Shown one piece after another: positions 13,757 through 19,812 of a stretch of DNA of 19,812 nt. The number at the start of each line of letters is the position of its first letter. The first letter of the stretch is position 1. Under the pieces are notes generated by a model. The model made no database searches, was not told the DNA's origin, and saw only the letters and a list, made by a program, of their open reading frames with translations. The position numbers and the translations under genes were made by a program. Origin of the DNA: Gammaproteobacteria bacterium (GTDB lineage: Bacteria > Pseudomonadota > Gammaproteobacteria > UBA6429 > Thiohalophilaceae); contig JAHEDA010000012.1 in assembly GCA_024641445.1 (NCBI GenBank), positions 1-19,812 of the forward strand. The letters are read 5' to 3'.

Positions 13757-15026
13757 GGGTAACGGGTCCTGTTTTACGTCGGTGCAAGAGTCGATTCGAG
13801 GGACGTTCTACCAAGGCATAGGTCAACATCCCGAAGAGAAAGGCAAAACCGGTACCCGTCGCCGCAATCGTAAGTATCTGGAACACGCTTATTCCATCGA
13901 TCTTGTCTGCGCCCATGTAGAGCAAAAAGGCCAGGGCCAAAAAAGGTACGTGGAAAAGATAGATCGAATAGGAGGTCTGGGCAATCGGGAACCATAGGCG
14001 GAGTGAGAGTATGACGCGAAGCCCACCGCCGATGCCACGACCATATAGTGCAAGGAGCATACTCAGCATCACGGTCAGCGCAAACAGATTGCGCCCAAGT
14101 GCGATATATATCAGATTTATCTCGACGCTGAAACGCGGGTCTGACGAAGGGACATAGGTCGTCGGGTGGAACAACATGGCGATTGTCATGCTGAACAGAA
14201 TTATCCATACGAGGTTACTAATAAGGACATTATGCAAAAACCACTGACATACAGCCTCACGATGCAAGGAATGCAAATAACCTGCCACACATCCCAACAG
14301 CAATGGAGCAACCCGAGTATAGAGGTTCACATACAGTGCCTCGGCATAACGAAAACCACCGGGCTGAGCCCCAAATAAAAAATTATCGGCAAAGGCATTA
14401 GTGAAAAGTATTGGCTCATTGACGGTAACCAAAACCCGTACCAGTACCATGAACAACAGCACCATAAACAAACCGACCATCGGCCTGCTCCACTTCAACA
14501 ATAGCCACAATACGAAGGGAATCACGAGATAGAACTGCACCTCAACCGTAAGTGACCAGCTCCAGGGTATAAATATTTTCGTCGTGGGTAGGAAATTATT
14601 TACAAAAAATAGATTTGCCCAGATGTAATTTACGTTACCGCCCCCGGGGAGTGCGTAAATAAACAGGGCAAAAAAATACAGCGGCAGGATACGCGTGAGA
14701 CGCCGCTGGTAAAATTTTCGAAAGTCCATACTCCCGTGATCGCGCTGGTCCCGCAACAAAAAACCGCTGATCAGGAATCCACTGAGGACAAAGAAGATAT
14801 CGACACCCTTGTCGCCTTGCCACACCCACACCAGCCAGGTGGGGAAGGCGTGCATAAAATCGATAAACAACTTCTTATCGACAAACACATCCTGCATGAA
14901 GAGGAAGCTGTGAAAGAGGATGACGTAGAGAATGGCGATAGCGCGTAGCCCATCTACCGGCGCCAGATGGTCCGCCGGGCGGATAAAAACCTCACGCAGC
15001 CCCTGCAGGAAGAAATTGCGTCTCAT
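13749..15026 (-). CDS. OafA/YrhL-like membrane acyltransferase (acyltransferase 3 family)
   Basis: Polytopic membrane protein of 425 aa with about ten hydrophobic segments. Acyltransferase-3 enzymes transfer acetyl or other acyl groups to extracytoplasmic sugars such as O-antigen, peptidoglycan or exopolysaccharide. Diagnostic parts are DHLAPVDGLRAIAILYVILFHS at the N-terminus with the conserved His, GVDIFFVLSGFLISG, FYQRRLTRILPLYF and SWSLTVEVQFYLVIP. There is no fused C-terminal SGNH esterase-like domain. It lies 12 bases after hisC and overlaps the LpxL-like gene by 8 bases. Its base composition is AT-richer than its neighbours (about 45% GC by hand count of 14221-14700), suggesting later acquisition. 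The acceptor and donor are unknown. Confidence 0.88.
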   Translation of the reverse strand: MRRNFFLQGLREVFIRPADHLAPVDGLRAIAILYVILFHSFLFMQDVFVDKKLFIDFMHAFPTWLVWVWQGDKGVDIFFVLSGFLISGFLLRDQRDHGSMDFRKFYQRRLTRILPLYFFALFIYALPGGGNVNYIWANLFFVNNFLPTTKIFIPWSWSLTVEVQFYLVIPFVLWLLLKWSRPMVGLFMVLLFMVLVRVLVTVNEPILFTNAFADNFLFGAQPGGFRYAEALYVNLYTRVAPLLLGCVAGYLHSLHREAVCQWFLHNVLISNLVWIILFSMTIAMLFHPTTYVPSSDPRFSVEINLIYIALGRNLFALTVMLSMLLALYGRGIGGGLRVILSLRLWFPIAQTSYSIYLFHVPFLALAFLLYMGADKIDGISVFQILTIAATGTGFAFLFGMLTYALVERPSNRLLHRRKTGPVTHA

Positions 15027-15038
15027 ACGCTCCTCGCC

Positions 15039-16124
15039 CTAGAGGCTCGCAAGCGTCTGCACCAGTGCAGTAAGAAACTGCTGATTCTCGTCCGCCGCCC
15101 CCACGGTAACGCGCAGACAGTCACGCAGACTGCCACCCGATTTATTGAGATTCTTAATCAGTACCTTGCGTTGTTTAAGCCCTTCGAAGATCACGTCGGC
15201 TCTTCCAGTTGGCGTTTTAAACAGAATGAAATTCGCCCGGCTCGGATAGACAGTTAATCCGGGCACCGCCTGCAAACCCGCCAGCAGCACCTCGCGGTCC
15301 TGGCAGATCTGCTGTGTCTGTTGCTTCAACACCTCACGGTGCTGCAAGGCGAAGCGTGCGCTGAGCTGTGTCAGCACATTGATGTTATACGGCAGGCGCA
15401 CCTTGTCGAACTCATCAAGCCAGTCGTGATTGCCCGCCAACATGCCTAACCGCAGACCGGCCAAGCCCATCTTGGATACGGTCCGCATCACCACCAAGTT
15501 GGGATACTGCATGACCTGTGACATAAAACTATCACCCGCAAAGGCGTGATAGGCCTCATCCACCACCACTAAGCCCGGTGCCGCCTTGATGATATTGATC
15601 ACGGCCTGCTTCTCGAACAGGTTGCCGGTGGGATTGTTGGGATAGGCGAGAAAGATTACGGCGGGCTGTGTCTCTCGGATCACCGCGAGCATCGCCGACT
15701 CATTTAGAGAAAAATCGTCGCACAGTGCAACGCCTCGATAGGACATGCCGAGAAAGCTGGCGATCATCTTGTACATGACAAAGCTGGGCTCGGGCGCGAG
15801 GACCACGCGATCGTTTCCGGACACCGCCATCAGGATCATCTGGATCAGTTCGTCTGAACCGTTACCCAGGATCACCTTCGCATCGACGGGCACCTGCATG
15901 GCATTGCGGAGTGTTGTTGTCAGATCGGTCGCGGCCGGGTCGGGATAGCGATTGAGTTCCGCAGTGGCGAGTAATGACTGCCATTCACTCACCATTACAT
16001 CAGGCCAGTGATAGGGATTCTCCATGGCGTCAAGCTTGACGTAGCCTGCGGCGGGCGGCACGTGGTAGGCCGAGAGTGCACGGATCTCGCGACGCACCCA
16101 CTTGTTGACGAGGTCGTTTGACAT
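15039..16124 (-). CDS. hisC: Histidinol-phosphate aminotransferase
   Basis: PLP-dependent class I/II aminotransferase converting imidazole acetol phosphate to histidinol phosphate in histidine synthesis. The 361-aa protein shows MENPYHWP near residue 34, GNGSDELIQM (87-96), YPNNPTGN (161-168), VVVDEAYHAF (187-195), and the PLP lysine K218 in TVSKMGLAGLRLG, plus the C-terminal SLRVTVG-like segment (LRVTVGAADENQQFL). I used the ATG at 16124 (MSNDLVNKWVRREIR), 19 bases after the hisD stop; the longer in-frame version from 16178 would overlap hisD. It is third in a murA-hisG-hisD-hisC run and is followed by two acyltransferase genes with little space. Confidence 0.95.
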   Translation of the reverse strand: MSNDLVNKWVRREIRALSAYHVPPAAGYVKLDAMENPYHWPDVMVSEWQSLLATAELNRYPDPAATDLTTTLRNAMQVPVDAKVILGNGSDELIQMILMAVSGNDRVVLAPEPSFVMYKMIASFLGMSYRGVALCDDFSLNESAMLAVIRETQPAVIFLAYPNNPTGNLFEKQAVINIIKAAPGLVVVDEAYHAFAGDSFMSQVMQYPNLVVMRTVSKMGLAGLRLGMLAGNHDWLDEFDKVRLPYNINVLTQLSARFALQHREVLKQQTQQICQDREVLLAGLQAVPGLTVYPSRANFILFKTPTGRADVIFEGLKQRKVLIKNLNKSGGSLRDCLRVTVGAADENQQFLTALVQTLASL

Positions 16125-16143
16125 GGGAGCTCTTACAACTCCA

Positions 16144-17445
16144 TCAGGGCTTGATGCGAAATTCGGCCGAGCGCGCATGCGCCGTCAGGCCCTCACCCCG
16201 CGCCAGCACCGAGGCAATCTTACCCAGCTCGGAGGCGCCCTCGGCCGAACACATAATGAGGCTGGAACGTTTCTGAAAGTCATAGACACCGAGCGGCGAG
16301 CTGAAGCGCGCAGTCCGTGAGGTCGGCAATACGTGATTGGGCCCGGCACAGTAGTCACCCACCGCCTCGGCAGTGTAACGCCCCATGAAGATGGCACCGG
16401 CGTGACGAATACGTGGGGCCACTTTGTCCGGTTCAGCCACAGAGAGTTCCAGGTGCTCAGGTGCTATGAAATTGGCGACTTCGATCGCCTCATCCATATT
16501 CTTAACCTGTATCAATGCCGCACGATTTTGTAGTGAGGTGCGAATGATTTCTTGCCGTTCCATAGTTGGTAACAGCTTATCGATACTCGCGGCGACCTGA
16601 TCGAGAAAGACGGCATCTGGTGAGACCAGGATCGACTGCGCATCTTCATCGTGTTCGGCCTGGGAAAACAGGTCCATGGCAATCCAGTCTGGATCAGTCT
16701 GACCGTCACACACCACCAGGATCTCGGAGGGACCAGCAATCATATCGATGCCGACGTGACCAAACACCATCGACTTCGCCGTCGCGACATAGATATTACC
16801 TGGGCCAACGACTTTATCGACTTGAGGAATCGTCTCGGTACCATAGGCCAGTGCGGCCACCGCCTGTGCACCACCAACGGTAAAGACCCTGGTCACACCA
16901 CCGATCGCCGCAGCCGCGAGCACCAGGTCATTCACCACCCCATCGGGGGTTGGGACCACCATAATGATCTCGGCCACGCCCGCCACGTGCGCAGGAATAA
17001 CATTCATCAACACTGACGAGGGATAGGCGGCCTTGCCACCAGGGACATAAACACCTACGCGATCCAGTGGCATAACCTGCTGACCCAGCACGGTGCCATC
17101 GGCCTCGGTATACGACCATGATTCCATCTTCTGATGTTTATGATAGGCACGCAGACGCTCGGCGGCCAGTTCCAGCGCCTGACGCTCGGCCTTGCCGATC
17201 TTGTGCAGCGCCGTGTGCAGGTCCGACTGTTCCAGTGTGAGGTCAGCCATGTTGCCTGCGTTGAGGCGATCGAAACGGTTGGAATACTCCACCACCGCCG
17301 CATCACCACGCCGGCGCACGGCCTGAAGCACCTCACGCACGACATTCACTACCTTGTCGTCAGAGACACCTTCCCAGGCCAGGAGCGTGGACATCTGCGA
17401 CCAGAAGTCTGTCTGTGTCGTCGAGAGTCGCTTGATATTCGTCAT
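16144..17445 (-). CDS. hisD: Histidinol dehydrogenase
   Basis: Zinc enzyme that makes the last two NAD-dependent oxidations from L-histidinol to L-histidine. The 433-aa protein is full length. Catalytic and zinc residues known from E. coli are all present with a small offset: Q262 and H265 (SQAEHDED), E330-H331 (APEHLE), D364 (GDYCAGPNHVLPT) and H423 (LTAHARSAEF). Other family blocks are VYVPGGKAAYPSSVLMN (132-148) and VDKVVGPGNIYVATAK (209-224). It starts 17 bases after hisG and ends 19 bases before hisC on the same strand. Confidence 0.97.
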   Translation of the reverse strand: MTNIKRLSTTQTDFWSQMSTLLAWEGVSDDKVVNVVREVLQAVRRRGDAAVVEYSNRFDRLNAGNMADLTLEQSDLHTALHKIGKAERQALELAAERLRAYHKHQKMESWSYTEADGTVLGQQVMPLDRVGVYVPGGKAAYPSSVLMNVIPAHVAGVAEIIMVVPTPDGVVNDLVLAAAAIGGVTRVFTVGGAQAVAALAYGTETIPQVDKVVGPGNIYVATAKSMVFGHVGIDMIAGPSEILVVCDGQTDPDWIAMDLFSQAEHDEDAQSILVSPDAVFLDQVAASIDKLLPTMERQEIIRTSLQNRAALIQVKNMDEAIEVANFIAPEHLELSVAEPDKVAPRIRHAGAIFMGRYTAEAVGDYCAGPNHVLPTSRTARFSSPLGVYDFQKRSSLIMCSAEGASELGKIASVLARGEGLTAHARSAEFRIKP

Positions 17446-17462
17446 AGGGTCTACCGTCTTGC

Positions 17463-18095
17463 CTACTGATTCACTGCGGATGCGATCTGATCCACGAACT
17501 GTTGCACCATGGCATGTTTCATCTTCATGGAGGCCTTATTAACAATCAGGCGCGAACTGATATCTGCAATGTGTTCCAGTGGCTCCAGGCCATTGGCCTT
17601 GAGGGTGTTACCCGTATCGACTAGATCCACGATCACGTCGGCCAGCCCCACTAAAGGCGCCAACTCCATGGAACCGTAGAGTTTGATGATCTCAACCTGG
17701 GTACCTTTGGCCGCATAGTATTCCCGCGTCGAGTTGACATATTTAGTAGCGACACGCTGACGACCCGGCTTGGCCTGCTCGTCTTTACGACCCGCCACCA
17801 TCAGGCGGCATTTGGCAATCTGAAGATCAACGGGTTCGTACAGACCATCACCGCCATGTTCGAGCAAAACATCTTTACCGGCCACTCCGACATCCGCCGC
17901 CCCGTATTGCACAAAGGTCGGTACATCGGTGGCGCGGATCACCACCAACTTCACATGTGCCAGATTGGTATCCAGGATCAGCTTGCGGCTGGTCTCCGGG
18001 TCATCCACCGGAACAATGCCCGCCTTTGCCAGCAGTGGCAGGGTTTCCTTATAGATGCGGCCCTTGGAGAGTGCGATGGTCAGTGTACTGTTCAT
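17463..18095 (-). CDS. hisG: ATP phosphoribosyltransferase, short-form catalytic subunit
   Basis: First enzyme of histidine synthesis, joining ATP and PRPP. At 210 aa it is the short form (HisGS) lacking the C-terminal ACT-like regulatory domain of the long E. coli type. Short forms normally need the HisZ subunit (a histidyl-tRNA-synthetase paralogue) for activity and feedback control; no hisZ is in the window. Seen motifs are TIALSKGRIYKETLPLL at the N-terminus, GAADVGVAGKDVLLE (65-79), and the PRPP-binding region LADVIVDLVDTGNTLKANGL. It lies 23 bases after murA and 17 before hisD. Confidence 0.95.
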   Translation of the reverse strand: MNSTLTIALSKGRIYKETLPLLAKAGIVPVDDPETSRKLILDTNLAHVKLVVIRATDVPTFVQYGAADVGVAGKDVLLEHGGDGLYEPVDLQIAKCRLMVAGRKDEQAKPGRQRVATKYVNSTREYYAAKGTQVEIIKLYGSMELAPLVGLADVIVDLVDTGNTLKANGLEPLEHIADISSRLIVNKASMKMKHAMVQQFVDQIASAVNQ

Positions 18096-18118
18096 TTCCG
18101 TTCAACCATGTCGTGAAT

Positions 18119-19378
18119 TTAATCGGCAATACGGCGGATACGCGCACCCAGTTGTTGCAGCTTCTCTTCGATATTCTGGTAGCCACGATCAATGTGATAG
18201 ATGCGGTCCACAATGGTATCGCCCTTCGCCACCAGACCGGCCAATACCAGGCTGGCCGAGGCACGCAGGTCGGTGGCCATCACCGGCGCAGCGGTGAGCT
18301 GTTTCACCCCGTTGGTGATCGCCGTATTCCCCTGCAGGCGAATATTTGCCCCCATGCGTTCGAGTTCCTGGACGTGCATAAATCGGTTCTCAAAGATCGT
18401 CTCACTGATCACGGACGAACCGTCGGCGATCGCATTGAGTGCGGAGAATTGTGCTTGCATATCGGTAGGGAAGGCCGGATAGGGTGCCGTGGTCACGTCC
18501 ACTGCCTTGGGCCGTTTACCCCCCATGTCGAGCGTTATACTGGTCTCGTCACACTCGATCTTGGCGCCGGCCTCACGCAGCTTTGCCAGCACCGCATCCA
18601 GCTGATTGGGGTTGGTATCCTTAACTTTTACCTTACCACCGGTGATCGCCGCAGCCACCAGGTAGGTGCCGGTCTCAATCCGATCCGGCAGGACGCTATA
18701 GGTCGTGCCGTGCAGACGCTCTACACCTTCGATGGTGATGGTATCCGTACCGGCGCCACGAATCTTCGCCCCCATCTGATTCAGACACATGGCAAGATCG
18801 ATAACCTCGGGCTCACGCGCGGCGTTCTCGATCACGGTCACACCATCGGCAAGTGTCGCCGCCATCATCAGGTTCTCGGTACCCGTCACGGTCACGATGT
18901 CCATAACCAGCTTGGCGCCGTGCAGACGCTTGGCGGTGGCCTTGATATAGCCATTCTCCACCGTGATTTTGGCGCCCATAGCCTCCAGGCCATGAATATG
19001 TAGATTCACCGGGCGCGAGCCAATGGCACAGCCACCGGGTAGTGAGACCTCGGCCTTGCCGTAGCGCGCAACCAGTGGACCCAGCACCAGAATCGAGGCG
19101 CGCATGGTCTTCACCAGATCATACGGTGCAACAAACTGGTTGATCTTGGTCGGGTCGATCTCGACATTGAGCTTCTCATCAATGACGATGTCAACACCCA
19201 TGCGCCCGAGCAACTCGATGGTGGTGGTGATGTCACGCAGGTGCGGGACATTACAGATCGTCAGGGGCTCATCCGAGAGCAAGCTTGCTGCCAGAATCGG
19301 CAGGGCGGCATTCTTGGCACCCGAGATCCGTACCTCCCCCGAGAGCACTACGCCACCGGTTATCAAAAGTTTATCCAT
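18119..19378 (-). CDS. murA: UDP-N-acetylglucosamine 1-carboxyvinyltransferase MurA
   Basis: First committed step of peptidoglycan synthesis: transfers enolpyruvate from PEP to UDP-GlcNAc in the cytoplasm. The 419-aa protein has the typical length and two inside-out alpha/beta barrel halves. It carries K22 in SGAKNAALPILAA and the catalytic cysteine C117 in LPGGCAIGSRPVNLHI, the residue alkylated by fosfomycin in sensitive enzymes. The C-terminal half shows YPAFPTDMQAQF and ENRFMHVQELERMGANI. It is preceded by ibaG (63-base gap) and followed by hisG, hisD, hisC, an arrangement common in gamma- and betaproteobacteria. Confidence 0.97.
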   Translation of the reverse strand: MDKLLITGGVVLSGEVRISGAKNAALPILAASLLSDEPLTICNVPHLRDITTTIELLGRMGVDIVIDEKLNVEIDPTKINQFVAPYDLVKTMRASILVLGPLVARYGKAEVSLPGGCAIGSRPVNLHIHGLEAMGAKITVENGYIKATAKRLHGAKLVMDIVTVTGTENLMMAATLADGVTVIENAAREPEVIDLAMCLNQMGAKIRGAGTDTITIEGVERLHGTTYSVLPDRIETGTYLVAAAITGGKVKVKDTNPNQLDAVLAKLREAGAKIECDETSITLDMGGKRPKAVDVTTAPYPAFPTDMQAQFSALNAIADGSSVISETIFENRFMHVQELERMGANIRLQGNTAITNGVKQLTAAPVMATDLRASASLVLAGLVAKGDTIVDRIYHIDRGYQNIEEKLQQLGARIRRIAD

Positions 19379-19401
19379 TGGTGTTATGCCCTGCTGCTAT
19401 C

Positions 19402-19417
19402 ACCGGCTCGCACCGGT
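19402..19417 (-). promoter_or_regulatory. Small hairpin in the ibaG-murA gap
   Basis: ACCGG and CCGGT are separated by six bases, in the 63-base gap between ibaG and murA. On the minus strand it is followed by GATAGCAGC, not a U-tract, so it is not a standard terminator. It may be a leader hairpin of murA or chance. Confidence 0.2.
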
Positions 19418-19441
19418 AGAGTGAATTGATTAGTAAATCGT

Positions 19442-19696
19442 TCAAGAAATCTGTAGCTTGCTCGCCGTCTGCCACTGTGCCGGGGTATAGGTCTTGATCG
19501 AGAGCGCGTGCAACTGACCATTGGCAATGTGCTCATTCACGGTGGCATACACCATCCTCTGTTGAGCCACCATGGTCTTACCCTCAAAGATGTCTCCGAT
19601 GACGATGGCATCAAAGTGACTACCATCACCCTTAACCCTGACCTCACAGCCCGGCAGACCGGCCTCTATCAGATGTTTAACTTCTTGCGGATCCAT
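19442..19696 (-). CDS. ibaG: BolA-family protein IbaG (YrbA)
   Basis: Small BolA-family protein (84 aa) that partners monothiol glutaredoxins in iron-sulfur cluster handling; ibaG was described in E. coli as acid-responsive and located just upstream of murA, as here. The family core is clear: VRVKGDGSHFDAIVIGDIFEGKTMVAQQRMVYATV with the conserved H28 region, then the C-terminal helix LHALSIKTYTPAQW, whose invariant His is a likely cluster or glutaredoxin-contact ligand. It lies 63 bases before murA on the same strand. The 116 bases upstream of it show no gene. The mla genes that usually precede it would lie beyond the window. Confidence 0.95.
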   Translation of the reverse strand: MDPQEVKHLIEAGLPGCEVRVKGDGSHFDAIVIGDIFEGKTMVAQQRMVYATVNEHIANGQLHALSIKTYTPAQWQTASKLQIS

Positions 19697-19714
19697 AAAC
19701 CCTCGGCAATCGTG

Positions 19715-19728
19715 CGCGGTTACCCGCG
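19715..19728 (-). promoter_or_regulatory. GC-rich hairpin with GTAA loop in the ibaG leader
   Basis: On the minus strand CGCGG-GTAA-CCGCG forms a 5-base all-GC stem closed by a GNRA-type tetraloop, 18 bases before the ibaG ATG. If transcribed it would fold stably close to the ribosome binding region. It could also be a weak attenuating structure. Function unknown. Confidence 0.3.
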
Positions 19729-19790
19729 TGAAAAGACCCGCATTTTACTCCGAGATGGGTGGTTGACGGTACCGGAAGTGGTAAGAAAAT

Positions 19791-19804
19791 GGGGTGTACA
19801 CCCC
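19791..19804. other. Perfect 14-base palindrome upstream of ibaG
   Basis: GGGGTGTACACCCC is perfectly self-complementary, with AAAAT before it and AAAACGGG after it, at the window edge. No loop bases separate the arms, so a dimeric protein site is more natural than a hairpin. As RNA it could still fold with a four-base loop (GGGGT/ACCCC). Bases 19697-19790 contain no recognisable gene. I do not recognise it as a known operator; it could also belong to the gene beyond the edge. Confidence 0.4.
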
Positions 19805-19812
19805 AAAACGGG

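Noticed and set aside
17957..19003. Plus-strand ORF of 348 aa
   Set aside because: It is antisense to hisG and murA; the composition is typical of a shadow frame in GC-rich genes and no family motif is visible.
1..19812. Mobile elements, CRISPR, phage, toxin-antitoxin or defence genes
   Set aside because: I looked for transposase, integrase, repeat arrays and small paired genes on both strands and saw none; every sizeable coding region is assigned to a housekeeping or envelope family except the one unknown exported protein.

Overview
This window looks like a conserved housekeeping stretch of a gammaproteobacterial chromosome with moderately high GC. The order (mraZ promoter) - rnpB - rsmI - lpoA - yraN - diaA - ... 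- sspB - sspA - petCBA matches, as far as I recall, the order known around the start of the division/cell-wall (dcw) cluster in Pseudomonas. The block nif3 - degS-like protease - hisC/hisD/hisG - murA - ibaG is also a common gammaproteobacterial neighbourhood. I see no insertion sequence, prophage, CRISPR array, tRNA or plasmid gene. I cannot name a species.

Left part (1-5734). Bases 1-76 hold a minus-strand sigma70-type promoter, TTGACA-18-TATAGT, followed by three TGGG-type repeats at a strict 10-base period. This is the expected autoregulatory region of mraZ, whose coding sequence lies beyond base 1. The RNase P RNA gene (231-595, minus) follows, then rsmI (minus). Divergent from rsmI is a tightly packed plus-strand run: lpoA (lipoprotein activator of penicillin-binding protein 1A), yraN, diaA (SIS-domain initiation regulator) and an FAD-linked 2-hydroxyacid oxidase/dehydrogenase. 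The oxidase sits where many relatives carry a BON-domain lipoprotein gene.

Middle part (5765-10504, all minus). The order of transcription is nif3-family gene, then petA-petB-petC (Rieske, cytochrome b and cytochrome c1 of the bc1 complex, with overlapping start/stop codons), a clear intrinsic terminator, then sspA-sspB (stringent starvation protein and ClpXP adaptor). The 208-base petA leader has two strong dyads. Cytochrome b carries the PVWY Qo motif and a 14-residue gap between its second haem-ligand pair.

Right part. On the plus strand (10566-12794) are a DegS/AlgW-like membrane-anchored serine protease, an exported protein of unknown function with only two cysteines, and a TlpA/ResA-like thioredoxin whose start overlaps the unknown gene's stop. 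On the minus strand (19696 down to 12818) lie ibaG (BolA family), murA, hisG (short form), hisD, hisC, an OafA-like membrane acyltransferase and an LpxL/HtrB-like acyltransferase. The last two follow hisC with a 12-base gap and an 8-base overlap, so they look like the tail of the murA-his operon. The OafA-like gene is visibly AT-richer than its neighbours (hand count about 45% GC over 480 bases, against about 60% over 240 bases of murA).

I found no convincing evidence of a wholly new system. The best leads are the two-acyltransferase tail on the murA-his operon, the unknown exported protein paired with a thioredoxin, and several unexplained regulatory dyads.
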